From assembly GCA_024364735.1 (NCBI GenBank), contig JAGFNQ010002591.1, positions 44,195-108,194 of the forward strand: a DNA stretch of 64,000 bases. The letters run 5' to 3'. The notes beneath the pieces were generated by a model. The model ran no database searches. It was given only the letters and a program-made list of their open reading frames with translations, and was not told the DNA's origin. Source of the DNA: Boesenbergia rotunda. Lineage: Eukaryota > Streptophyta > Magnoliopsida > Zingiberales > Zingiberaceae. Shown here piece by piece: positions 34,366 to 46,289 of the stretch. The stretch's first letter is position 1. Every line of letters starts with the position of its first letter. Made by a program: the position numbers and the translations under genes.

Positions 34366-37260
34366 ATTTCTCCCTTTTTTATATTTGACAATCTTGTTCA
34401 AAGTTAAATAATAACAACTTTTCTTAAAATATCTCCCTCTTAAATTAAACTCTCCCCCGAGTTTAATACCCTTGAGGTTTATAATAACATACAAAAAAAA
34501 AAAACTTTTTTCCCCTTCGACACATAAAAAAAAGAGATCATTGTTCATAATTTTCAAACCAAATTGGAAATAAATGAGGTATATTTTTAAGTTAATAATT
34601 TATTTTCAAAAATAGGAGTACAAAATATTTGGACATATGCATTTTCTATAATATTTTCAAGATCATAATACATTTTCAAACATAAAAATTTATTTTTCAA
34701 ACTTTTTATCAACATGTATTATTTCAAAATGTTTTTTTTCAAAAACAGTTTGTCAAAAGAGTTTACAAGATGTTTTTCAAAAATGTGCTAAGTAAAAATC
34801 TATTTTTGAAAAGAAATATTTTGGGTTTAAATAAATGATTTTTCAAAAAACATATTTACAAAAATATTTTTTAAGGGATTTCAAATATTTTTCAATAGAA
34901 TTTTTAAAATAATTATGTTCCAAAAATAAAAAATATTTCTGTTTTGAAAACAATTGAAAAATAAATTTGTAATGTACTATTTTCTAAACATAATTTTGAA
35001 AATATTTTCTAAAGAGTTTTGAGAAGAAAAGAAATTATGTTGAATTATCTTTAAAAAATATTAAAGACAAGATTTTCAAATTCTTTTTAAGATAAAATTT
35101 TCAAATATATTTTCTAAAACATTTTATTTTGAACCTTTTTCAAAGAGAAAAAAGCATTTTGGGTATCAAACTTGGATTGTTTTGGCATTTTAGATACCAA
35201 ACTTTAAAAAAAACTTTTTTAGTCCCAAAGTTAACACTTTATTTTTATTTTAGTCTAGAGTTCACCTTCCCAGTTAGGTTATAGTGCTCAAGCGAAAAAA
35301 AAAATTAAAAATCAAAAACCTCTGGGTCCCCCACCCCCCCCCCCCCCCATTTGAGTTATATTGTTCAAGCTAAAAAAATTAAAAATAAAAAACCCCTAGG
35401 GTTCACCTTCCCAATTGGGTTATAGTCTTCAATCATAATTTTTTTATAAAAAAAAATTATTTGAGGTGTCTCCCATTGTATGGTATTAAAATGATTACTT
35501 TTAAAATTTGGAACTAAAAAAAAAGTAAATGTCCAACTTTGAGACTATAAAAGTCTTTTCAAAAGTTTGATGACAGAATCACAAATTTAATATTAAGTTT
35601 AGGACCTGAAGAATACGTGCTCCCTTTTTCAAATATATTTCTTTTATTGGAGTCTCTCCCTTTACCTAACACTTTCTTAGGGAATCCCCATTAACCACAA
35701 TAAAGATATATACCTATGTGTCTAGGTCTAGAAGTTCATGATTGACTTAAAGGAGACGCTAGTTGTTGGTCAATAATTACTTTTAAAAGTGTATTGATTT
35801 TTGATAGGTATATAGATAATTACACTAAATTAATCATTAATTAAGTATCAAAATTGTGAAAATGAATTTAAGAAAATAGATTTATATTTTTATTTAAATA
35901 TCTTTCATTTATTTTTTCTAGCATCTCACCCATTCTAGATAAACATGATGACTTTGTGTGTTACGTTTTGAGAGATGCTTAGAACTAGTTTAATTTAAGT
36001 AATTTTAGAATATTTAATTAAGTTTAGATTAATTTATTTCGAATTAATTTAGCTAAAATAAAGTTGTTTAAATTAATCATTAATTAATTATGGATTAAAT
36101 TAAAATTAATTATTCTTGAATTTTAGATTAATTTAATAGAGTTAAAATTAATTTTGAACTATTATTAATTATTGATTGGAATGAAATTGATTTATTATTT
36201 AATTAATTCAATTGATTGACTTAATTATGATTAAATTAAAGTTATTAATTGATTACATATTAATTTGGTTAAAAATAAATTATTTAAATTAATTGTTTCT
36301 TGAATTAATTAATTGACTAATTTAGATTTGTTTTAGATTTAGATTGACTAAGTAATTGTTAATTTTGGATTAATTAATAATGATTGGTTATTAACTTATT
36401 ATTAATTAAATTAAATTAATTGATATTAATTTTGAATTAAATTGATTAATTTGAATTAATTGAAATGAGATTGATTTGATTACCTAGGTTAAGTTAAACA
36501 TTAATTATTTTTCAGATTTAATATTATTTGTTATTCGTATTTATATTAATTATTAATTGGATTAAGATGATTAATTGATTGATTAATTAATTATCGAAAT
36601 TCAGATTAATTGATTAATTAAACTAAGATTGATTAAGTTAAGATTGATTTTAAATTTCAGATTAATTAGGTTTATTAATTAAATTAAGATTGATGAATTA
36701 ATTGTCGAATTTTGAATTAATTAGTTGATTAATTAATTTAGGAATGATTAAATTAATTATTGAATTCCGATTTAATTAGATTGATTAATTAAGTTAGGAT
36801 TGATTAGATTAGATTGATTAATTAATCATTAATTTTGGATTAATTAAATTAATTTGAATTAAATTTAATCAAATTTGAATTTTAATTAGATTTAATTTAA
36901 TCTGATTAAATTTGATTAAATTTTAATTAGTTTTGATTTAATTTTATTTTAATTTGATTTAATTTAATTTAATTTAATTTAATTTTTAGTTTAATTTAAT
37001 TTTAATTTTAATTTTACTTTAATTTAATCTTTAGTTTAATTTTAATTCAATTTACGTTTTAATTAATTTTTATTTTAAAATTTTTAATCTACATTTAATT
37101 TTAATTTTACGTTTTAATTTAATTGACATTTTTTTAAAAGTTATTTTATTTTATTTTAATTTTTAAAAAATTAACTTATTCATCTACTAGTCTAAATTTT
37201 TTCGACCCAGATAATTATATAGTTTTTGTAAGATGAGTAATTATTTATCTAGGTTGTTTT
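34366..37260. other. AT-rich internal region of an old non-autonomous element
   Basis: No open frames. 34400-35640 is full of TTTTCAAAA/AAAATATTT phrases, with a C-run (about 20 C) near 35329-35350. 36000-37150 is an almost pure TTAATTAAATTGATT mixture. A phrase about CATCTCACCCATTCTAGAT at 35925 matches 53959 in the gag-only element at 51174-57793, which also has TTTTCAAAA and TTAATTTGAATT blocks in the same order. I infer it is a decayed relative. Confidence 0.5.
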
Positions 37261-37409
37261 ATCTTATGTTGAATTTATGTGAAGCTTTGGATCCACCATA
37301 CAAGTTTACTTGTATAAACTTCTAGACGGTGATGATTCACTTAGAGATCATTAAAAGTAAGCATGTGCCTAAGACAAAGTTTTTCAACTAATCTTGCCTA
37401 AGAAACTTA

Positions 37410-37631
37410 GGGGCCGCTTGGTAAACGAGTTTAGAAGGTGGGAATGAGAATTAATGAAACATATTTCATTCCCATTTATGATGCTTGGTACGTATAGGGA
37501 ATCGGAATCAAAATATGGATATGATACCCTTGATTTTATAACCCACCCCCCACTAGGTTATCACTAAACCCATAAATCCCTCAATCAAAACTCATTATCA
37601 TTCACATTGCCGAATATATATCAAACGCCCC
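37410..37631. mobile_element. Tourist-like MITE (222 bp)
   Basis: The ends read GGGGCCGCTTGGTA and, on the other strand, GGGGCGTTTGATA. Flanking TTA (37407-37409) and TTTA (37632-37635) suit the TTA target duplication of PIF/Harbinger elements. The inside has the GGAATGAGAAT...CATTCCCA inverted words typical of such plant MITEs. Confidence 0.6.
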
Positions 37632-38819
37632 TTTAGTACTAAACTTTGGTCTTAACAAGTTAGAATTATCCTTGATTTATCTAGATCTAGTTAACCAATT
37701 GTATAGGTTATGTTTTTGAGGTTCCAATTATTTTGGTGCCTCCCCTAAATAATAAAATCTTTGTTTTGGGTTTATATAATAAATTTCACTTTTAAGTACA
37801 TAGTATTGATTTTATCCTATTTGCTTGGTTAGATAAGCTTTAGAACTTCGGCTTTTGTTTGTTTTTAGTTTTGCCAGAAAAGTGATAGGAAGATTTTATT
37901 GGTTGAGTTAGATTTGTATCCAAGTCCAAACTTATTGTACAATGCTCTTTAAGATCCAAGCAGCATGTCTTAGTACTTGGATCTTGGATCTTGTGGTGAA
38001 TTTTTCCTAAAGTCCTTTGAATTTCTCAATTTCACATTTCAAGATGAAAGTCTCTTTCTCAAATTTTGTTATTTTTTGTTTAAGCATGCAATGAATTTAA
38101 AAAATTTTGCAATTAATTTAAATTTTACCTCGTTGTAACCTTCTAAATCAGATACAGATCCATGGCTTGTGTCATGCCTCGAGAAGCCACATGTCCAATA
38201 GAAAATAGACAACATTTCCTTAGTACGGCGAACATCTAAATCATGTGAATGAATGAACATACCGAAAGTACGTAATGTATCATGCAGGGCAATAAGATCA
38301 AAACCCCTAGAAAACCGGCCACAGGTACGCTTGTACACATGAGCATTATAAGGTCACAATACCATATGCAATATTCAACCAGTATGTATATGTCAAACGG
38401 CCACTACGATTTATGGAACTAGAGACGCAATTATATTATGTGGATATATAATGATATATAATCTAGGACACATATAATCTGATCAAACGCTACTCCTACG
38501 ATAAGTACATCATGGGCAGCGGTGGCACTGTACCTGCAGGAGATCATCAACTTGTTTTCTTGTCTCTGCTTAATTACTTTGTTCAGAGCGTCTGAAAGTT
38601 AAGGAAGAACCATGGAAACCTCACAATGCGCTGCTAATACTCCAGGTTAATGTTCAAATCCATTAATTTGAATCGCTAGTAATGAAAATGTTGTTTTCAG
38701 AATGGAGCTTTAAGTATTTGTCATATTTGTTGAAGTTGGTTTGATCAGGAAGTTGATAGAAGTAACCATATAAACAATACGTAGATCCCTCTAAAGGGTA
38801 CAATATATATGCATTCATT
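37632..38819. other. Downstream flank of the terpene synthase gene
   Basis: No recognisable gene. A 90-codon open stretch on the minus strand (38338-38069) has no family resemblance I can name. The 3' untranslated region of the terpene synthase should lie in 38500-38819, but no clear polyadenylation signal stands out. Confidence 0.4.
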
Positions 38820-39166
38820 CTAAATTTGGATAGGTTCGAGTAGCAGCAAGATGATTTGAGACTTAGTTTCTCCATCCGCCTTGCCATATCCATCCCCATC
38901 CCGATAAAAGAAATGCGCCGTCCGAGGGAGGTTAACTGCTATTTTCTTGAAGAACTCCTCTAATGGAGAATCCCAACTAAGAGATGCATTCAAAGCTCTC
39001 CAATATTTCTTCATCAATTCTCTTATCTCCCGACGTGCCACTTCCTCTGAGGTACCTTTCTCTAGCATTGAATAAATTTTGCCACGTCGCCTCTTTCTAT
39101 CTCATCCTGTAGAAAGTAAATGTTGTTTGATCCCAATGAGTTTGATTACTACGACTAGATACAATG

Positions 39167-39212
<46 letters not shown>

Positions 39213-41067
39213 CCGTGGAAGTGCCCATATCATCGTAAAGACGAAAAAGTGTGCTGGAGGAGCGTGTGATCTCATAGTAACTGGGAAAACATTTCAAGGC
39301 CTTCCCAGTCAAGTCTTTGCCCGCGCAGTAAGCATTAAACAGAATGTTTGGACCAGATATTGATACCCATGCATTCTCCAAGTACTCCTTGAGCTTCGGG
39401 GTTTGGCCACGGTGGAACCATTTTGCTTCCTCAAAGTATGCTTTGCATTGATTTCCCCACTGAAAATTTAATACCAACAACTCATTCGATAACAAAGAAG
39501 ATGAAAAGAAGAAGAGAATTGGAATAGTGTTTATAATTTACGGCTATCTTTAAGTCTGGCACAATGTCCAAGCCCTTCTCCTTCATCACTCGGTAGCCTT
39601 CTTCGTGCACCAGGTTGAAGAGTGCAAAGAAACATAGTTTCATGTACTCTGGAAGTTTGTCCATGGCAATTAAGTCCCATCTGCATCAAAACTCGCTCCA
39701 GCTTATATAGTTGGGATAAACATGACTTGATGATGATGATTGTGATTGTGAATGCCCTATCACCTGTCGACGACATCAGTGAAGAGCTGGAGTTCATCCA
39801 AGGTTCCATAGACATCGTAAATATCATCGATCAATGTAATAAAACAGATTGTCTTTGTTTCGATCATTCTGCATCTCCAACTATCTGGTTCATAAGTGAA
39901 ACCAACTGCCCACAGATAGTTCTCAAGTAATCTATCTCTGAAAAACGGCAGTTTCTCCGAAAGCCCGAGCCCTGACCACCATCTGCATGTAAAAAGTAAT
40001 TAACCTTTGAAAATGTTATTATAAAAACTTCGAAAGTATGATAATGAAAGTTTGATTAGTTGCAGTTAATTTACCTGGAGAGCTCTCTGAGTTCGCTTTT
40101 GTACACGTCCTGAACCAGATTGAAGTCGAGCTTAGCAAACTCCAGCAGGAGAGGGTTGATGGTGTCGTCGCCATGGCATGCTTCAATGAACCACCCGTGC
40201 TGCACTCTCTCCATTCGCCAATTCAGTGGAATCTGCAGCCCATGGGCCACTTGTTCTCTGAGACCGCCAGCCTCAGGAACAGATCCCTCCTCCATGAATC
40301 CTTTCAGCTTCTCGGTCGCGAAATCCATGGCTTCCTTCAGCAAAATCTCCCCATCCTTCTCGAGGTAGGAAGCCTCATACAAACTCAGAAGTCCTTTGAT
40401 CTGGTTCTCACCGTGAGCTTCGAAGTTTCCCTTCTCGTCTCTAAATGTCTTGAACAAATCTAATTTTTTGCAGACAGCAACAGACATGAGCAGAACTGTG
40501 AACCCATCTATTAATTAGTGATCATTGATTACCTTGTGAAACACAGAGGCCATTTGCTCTGAGGAGCCTGAAGAGCAGCGCTGTGGAATGGAGATCGTCC
40601 TTCAGCTGCGAGCTCACGTGGTCTAAAGAAGCACGAAGACGACTTATAACGTCTGCAATCTCGTCTTTGAAGTGGTAAGCCACACCAAGTTGTTGCAGAT
40701 GGTCGATCAGTTGAAGCTGCTCTGTTACTTGCTGCTTCTCCCGTATCAAATTCCTGGTCTGCTCCTTCAGCACGTTTATTCTCTCAAGTTTCTCTTCTCG
40801 TTGCACCTGCAGAAAACAAAACAAAGGTTACACATACGAATTTGACGATCGACCGACCGACGAACCTACCGTGGAGGTGCTCGTGAGGGATTGCACACGC
40901 TCGTCCGTCCATATGCTTGGGTGATAATTCCCCGACCGGCGCAAGGGAGCTACATGACTAGTTCCACTGCATGATTGGACCTGCAGAGTTCGCCGGAACG
41001 TCCGTCGGCCACAGTACTGCTCGATGGCAGCAACGATCATCGGGCAGCGAGGGAGAATAGATATCAT
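38820..41067 (-). pseudogene. Terpene synthase, TPS-b (monoterpene) type, seven exons, frameshift in last exon
   Basis: Class I plant terpene synthases ionise a prenyl diphosphate; TPS-b members make monoterpenes in plastids from geranyl diphosphate. Exons inferred from GT-AG borders and phase: 41067-40870, 40806-40533, 40459-40075, 39982-39764, 39680-39542, 39459-39214, 39106-38820. Sizes 198, 274, 385, 219, 139, 246 and 287 match the usual seven-exon plan. Motifs: RRSGNYHPSIW (RRx8W, exon 1) after a 44-residue Ser/Arg-rich leader that could be a transit peptide; DDIYD (DDxxD, exon 4); DDMGTST+DE (NSE/DTE, exons 6-7). In exon 7 the frame reads DEIERGDVAKFIQC then a stop at about 39067, while LEKGTSEEVARREIREL follows in another frame. 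A 7-bp deletion explains this and restores total length to a multiple of three. All other exons are open. A shortened protein ending after the metal-binding motif, or an assembly error, are alternatives. Confidence 0.85.
39170..39211. repeat. (TA)n microsatellite next to a splice donor
   Basis: About 20 TA units in intron 6 of the terpene synthase. On the gene's strand the donor GTAA at 39213 runs straight into the repeat. Confidence 0.95.
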
Positions 41068-41109
41068 GGGAGTGTTGGAATGAGACACATATGTGGAAGA
41101 GGAGACAAG

Positions 41110-41880
41110 GAAGAACTTTTTCTTAAAACTTCAATGAGTTCACCACTTATTTATACTAGTCTAGGATTATACCAATGCAGATTCACTCTAATCACTATTA
41201 AAATCTATCTACAATTCTTTAAACTATCTACTACCACGTAACTTGTACTTTTCTTAAAACTGTGAAGAGTTCGACTCTCACTTATACTTGTATAAGTTTA
41301 TGTTAATACAAATTCACTCTAATGATTATTAAAGTCTATCTAAAATTCTTTGAAGTATTCCACTACCCTTAAACTTGTAGTTTTCTTAAAACTTTGAAGA
41401 CTTCACCTCTTATTTATACTATTTTAATATTATATCAATATATATTTAATCTAATGACTATAAAAGTCTATCTAGAATTCTTCAAACTATCTACTACCCC
41501 AAAACTTATACTTTTCTTACAACTTTGAACAGTTCATCTCTTATTTATACTATTTTAATATTATATCAATACATATTCAATCTAATGACTATTAAAACCT
41601 ATCTACAATTCTTTAAACCATCTACTACCAAGAAACTTGTACTTTTCTTCAAACTTTGAACAGTTCATCTCTTATTTATACTAGTTTAAGATTATTTCAA
41701 TACATATTCAATCTAATGATTATTAAAATCTATTTAAAATTCTTTAAAATATTCTACTATCAAACTTGAACTTTTCTTAAAACATTAGCATTGATGAATT
41801 CACTTCTTATTATACTAGTTTAAAATTATACCGATACATATTCAATCTAATGATTATTAAAATCTATAATAATCATAGCT
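41110..41880. repeat. 131-bp tandem repeat, about six copies, upstream of the terpene synthase
   Basis: The phrase CTTTTCTTAAAACTTTGAAGAGTTCA-type (each copy slightly different) recurs near 41129, 41261, 41393, 41523, 41654 and 41780, with CTTATTTATACTA and ATTAAAATCTATCTA following at fixed places. Units are diverged. The array starts about 45 bp from the first ATG of the gene, so it fills the place of the proximal promoter. Confidence 0.88.
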
Positions 41881-42840
41881 CAATCAAATACAGTACGCAT
41901 AAGCAAATATAGCAATACATTATATGCACATGGTGCAATATCACGTGTCACTCTCTATCACTAGTCAGGCTCCTAACACATCATATCTGTGTGGCCGAGT
42001 GGGCAGGGCAGTAATAATTATACACACACGAACTACCACTACACCAGGTAGCCAGGTGAACAGGACGCAGAAAGGCCAAACAATCGTGGCTCTATACCTC
42101 AAAACACCTGTAGAGACCTCAAAGCACCTATGAGGTGTCAATTGCCTACACAACTCTAGCTACAACTACCCTTGAGTGGCCAAGCGTGGTACAATAGGAC
42201 AACTACTCTCACTCAAGCTATCACTACTCCAAGTGACCCAGTAGGCAGGACCAATATGACTAACGATCCATCTCAACTATAAGGGAGCCAAGGGTCGACA
42301 ACTATACAACAATGTAAGGATGGTGCATGATACGAATCACCGTAACGCCTACCAAATCATCAACCATACCACGATATGACATGCACAAGTCAAAAACATA
42401 TATAAAGATCTACCAACCATGCAACTAGGTATACAAGTAAGGTATAACTAGTGATCAACTCAATGTCATGTATAATATGATATACAACCACTCCTACGAA
42501 CGCGCTCACATGTGTGTACTATACAGAGCAAGAGTGACAAAGTTTGAGACGGTATTGATTATGAAACCGACTATCTCAAGGACAAACAATCAAGTGTCAA
42601 GCAGTAAGATAAACAAGAGCAGATTTAAAATAATATAACCAACTACAATCAAAATTAAGTCATGCATAAGGAAACAATATTTACATAAACAGGTAAGAGG
42701 TACCCGTCTCCAATGAGACGAAGCTCATGTCAGAGGAGAACCCCCGTCTAGATGTCCAAAATATAGCAATGTCTTGTATCAAGAACACAGTTTAACTATT
42801 TATACAAATAATAATTAGCTAAACTAAATAAACTGTATTA
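41881..42840. other. Unassigned repeat-like DNA left of the gypsy element
   Basis: No open reading frame of note. Short recurring phrases (GTGGCCGAGTGGGCAGG, GTGACCCAGTAGGCAGGA, GAGTGGCCAAGCG) suggest part of an older retroelement. With 48529 onwards it forms the target into which the 42846-48523 element jumped. Confidence 0.45.
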
Positions 42841-42845
42841 GGGTC

Positions 42846-43575
42846 CGATACGAACCCCACCAACAGACGTGATGGAACCCGAGACAAAGATCGATAGAAC
42901 CCCAGGAACAAGATGACAAAAGTTTGAGCCTTTACCCGCAACCAAGACTAGCACGAACAAAGACTACGAAAGAAGGAAACGCCACACCAGGATGGTGATA
43001 AGTTTCGGTTGTTGAACGCCACGAGATAGACTCGATAAGTTCAGAAGTTCCCTTGAGAACCAAGAGATCATAAAATCCTCACTAGGATGTTTACCAAAAC
43101 CAAAGTCCTTACAAATTCGGAATCCTCTCCCTTATATAATGGGAGCAAGCAACTAAAGTACCTACATGCATGCATGCAAACAAATACAAGTACCCATGTT
43201 ACATGCAAGCATTTAAACACTTAGAAACCCAAAAAAACTCCAAGTCTCCATATTTTTGCATGCATGAAATTAAATAACTTAAAAACCCAAAATCCCAAGT
43301 TTTCATACTTCTTTTCTCCTTTCCCTTTTCCAACCATCATGCTAGGAATGAGTCATGGCTGAATAAGACCGATCACATGGGTTAAGCCTTGATTTGTACT
43401 TGGGCTTAACTTGGTTTCTCGATTCTCATAGGCAGGTCATTGTTCTTGGATTAGCCCGTCTAGTGCTTCCTTGAAACGTTTTGCTTGAAGTCTTGTAATT
43501 GGCCCTTCAAGAAGTGACAAATGATCTCTTACGATTTTAACCCGATCTTGATGAACAACTCCTTGGTCTACATCA
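42846..43575 (-). repeat. 3' LTR of the gypsy element
   Basis: Plus-strand edges are CGATACGAAC and GTCTACATCA. The outermost base is C where the partner LTR has T, so the element's 3' end reads CG instead of CA. It is followed inside by TTCTCCCCCTCTTGAAA, which on the minus strand is the polypurine tract. TATA-like CATTATATAAGG on the minus strand near 43132-43143. Confidence 0.92.
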
Positions 43576-44701
43576 TTCTCCCCCTCTTGAAAAGGATTTG
43601 CCCTCAAATCATCACCTACATCAAATGGGGACAAATCAGCAACATTAAAAGTAGTATGCACACCATACTCACCTGGCAATTCAAGTTTGTAGGCATTATC
43701 ATTGATGCGTTCTATCACTTGAAATGGCCCGTCGCCTCGAGGTAGGAGTTTAGAACGTCGTTTCTCTGGAAATCGCTCCTTCCGTAGGTGCAACCAAACC
43801 CACTCTCCTGGTTCAAACACAACTTTCTTGCACCCTTTGTTAGCTTGTTATATATATTGCTTGGTCCTTCTCTCAATATCCAAGCGTGTTTGTTCATGAA
43901 TTTGTTTCACAAATTCAGCCTTCTTCTTACCATCTAAGTTGACATGCTCACCTAAACGTAGAGGAATCAAATCTATTGTTAACAAAGGATTGAATCCATA
44001 AACAACTTCAAATGGAGAAAATTGATTTGCAGAATGTATGCTTCTATTGTATGCAAACTCAACATGCGGTAGACAATCCTCCCATATTTTCAAATTCTTT
44101 TTTATGATAGCACGAAGTAAGAAGGATAAAGTGCGATTAACAACTTCAGTTTGCCCATCGGTCTGGGGATGACAAGTAGTAGAGAATAACAATTTAGTTC
44201 CCAATTTTCCCCACAGAGTCTTCCAAAAGTAACTCAAAAATTTTGCATCTCGATCAAAGACAATGGTCCTAGGCAAGCCATGTATCCTAACAACCTCTTT
44301 AAAGAACAAATCAGCTATATGGGATGCATCATTGGTTTTATGACATGGAATGAAATGAGCCATCTTAGAAAACCTATCTACCGCAACAAAAACTGAATCC
44401 CTTCCCCTCTTAGTCCGGGGTAATACCAATACAAAGTCCATTGAAATATCAATCCCGGGTTCATTGGGTATAGGCAAAGGAGTATATAAGTCATGTGGTT
44501 TCAACTTAGATTTAGCTTGTTTGTAAGTGATACACTTCTCACAAATCTTCTCTACATCACGTTTCATATGAGGCCAAAAAAATGATCTTGCAAAACCCCT
44601 AAAGTCTTAGTGACACCAAAATCCCCCATCAACCCACCACTATGGGCTTCCCTAGTAAACAATTCACGCAATGAACATAGGGGTACACACAATCTATTTC
44701 C
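43437..44701 (-). pseudogene. gypsy integrase
   Basis: Zinc region around 44640-44540 (CEKCITYKQAKSKLKPH), catalytic core ISMDFVLVLPRTKRGRDSVF, VFDRDAKFLSYFWKTL and HPQTDGQTEVVNRTLSFLL with D, D, E present. C-terminal PGEWVWLHLRKERFPEKRRS and GPFQVIERINDNAYKLELPG. Stop at about 43848 (KQYI*QAN). The frame differs from that of RNase H, so one shift lies between 44702 and 44567. Confidence 0.88.
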
Positions 44702-45418
44702 TCAAAATAAAAATCCATCATGCCTATAGAATTTTCCAAATGCAACTTGCTCACATGCTTTGAACACATCAGAAAAATCAGTATCATTGGCATATAAGTC
44801 CTTGATGTATTCAAATCCAAGTAATTTCGCATCTAACATGGAAAGTAAAGCATACTTTCGAGATAAAGCATCAGCTACCACATTCTCTTTTCCTTGCTTG
44901 TATTTGATCAGATAAGGAAATGTCTCAATGAACTCTACCCATTTTGCGTGACGTCGATTCAACTTGTGTTGTCCTTTCAAATGTCGTAGTGACTGATGAT
45001 CCGTGTGAATCACGAATTCCTTTGGCCATAGGTAATGCTGCCACGTCTCCAATGCCCTTACCAATGCGTACAACTCTTTGTCATACGTTGGATAATTGAG
45101 AGCTGCCCCACTCAACTTCTCACTGAAGTAAGCAATGGGTCTCCTTTCTTGCATAAGCACAACACCTATACCAATACCAGAAGCATCACATTTGATTTCA
45201 AATGTTTTAGAAAAGTCAGGTAGAATCAATAAAGGAGCCGAACTTAGCTTTTCTTTTAAGGTGTTGAATGTTTTCTCTTGCTCCTCTCCCCACTTGAATG
45301 ACTCATTTTCCTTGATGACGTTAGTAAGAGGAGCTGCAAATCTGGCACAAATCGTTGATAGAAGCTGGCCAATCCATGGAAACTCCTTACTTGGCTGATT
45401 GTTATAGGTGTTGGCCAT
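44702..45418 (-). pseudogene. gypsy RNase H
   Basis: ARFAAPLTNVIKENESFKW, then FEIKCDASGIGIGVVLMQ, YDKELYALVRALETWQHYL, FVIHTDHQSLRHLKGQ and NVVADALSRKY: the usual RT-RNase H connection and catalytic D-E-D-D positions. It ends at a TGA near 44702 (GFLF*GNRL) and continues in frame towards integrase. Confidence 0.88.
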
Positions 45419-46269
45419 ACTTGGATTGCTTTCACCTTTTCTTCATCCATCTCAACCCCTTTAGCACTAACAACAAACCCAAGAAACACAACCCTCTCCG
45501 TACAAAAGGTGCACTTCTTGAGGTTGGCAAAGAGCTTCTCTTCCTTGAGCACACTTAATACAGATGTTAAATGTATAACATGCTCTTCCAGATTTTTGCT
45601 ATAAATCAAAATATCATCAAAATACACAACTACAAATCTTCCTAAGAAAGCACGTAAAACATGGTTCATTAAACGCATAAAAGTGCTAGGAGCATTAGTT
45701 AATCCAAAAGGCATTACTAACCATTCATATAGGCCATGCTTGGTCTTAAAAGCAGTCTTCCATTCATCACCTTCCTTCATCCTAATATGATGATCAAATT
45801 GCCAAGGTCTTCCCAACAAAAGATGGCATGCATGCATGGGGACCACATCACATAACAACTCGTCTTCATATTTGCCAATAGCAATTGATACCAAGTCTTG
45901 CTTTGTCACTTTGATTTCCCCGCAATCGTTCAACCACTATAGTCGATAAGGACATGGATGTTTCAGGGTCGGTAGCGACAATTTCTCCACTAAATCAGTG
46001 CTTGCCACATTGGTGCAACTTCCTCCATCAATAATAACACTGCAAACCTTATTATTCACAAAGCAACGAGTATGAAATAAGTTTTCCCGTTGATTACCGC
46101 CTTCCTCCTTAGCTTGTAAACTTAGAACTCGTCTAGCCACCAATAAGTCTCCAACAACAGCATGTTGCTTATCTCTGTCCTTCTTTTGTGGTACTTCTTT
46201 AGCAACTTCATCCTCATCTTCTGATTCAAGCTCCCCTTGGGCATTTATAATCATCACCCTTTTGTTCAC
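45256..46269 (-). pseudogene. gypsy protease joined to a truncated reverse transcriptase
   Basis: Protease part: VIIDGGSCTNVASTDLVEKL, then a stop near 45936, then CDVVPMHACHLLLGRPWQFD. At 45784-45797 the protein passes straight from WQFDHH to IRMKEGDEWKTAF, which in relatives lies deep inside RT. The fingers and the first catalytic Asp block (KIDLKSGYHQI in relatives) are missing, a deletion of roughly 0.8-0.9 kb that keeps the frame. The rest is present: YEWLVMPFGLTNAPSTFMRL, VVYFDDILIYSK (catalytic DD) and FLGFVVSAKGVEMDEEKV. The frame shifts near 45340. It cannot be an active polymerase. Confidence 0.88.
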
Positions 46270-46289
46270 ACATTGGCTAGCAATGTGAC

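Noticed and set aside
36000..37150. AT-rich TTAATTAA block as a matrix attachment region or replication origin
   Set aside because: Composition alone cannot support this. Similarity to the interior of the gag-only element is a better explanation.
38069..38338. 90-codon minus-strand frame downstream of the terpene synthase as an extra exon
   Set aside because: It lies beyond the natural stop of the last exon. It does not resemble terpene synthases or any family I can name.
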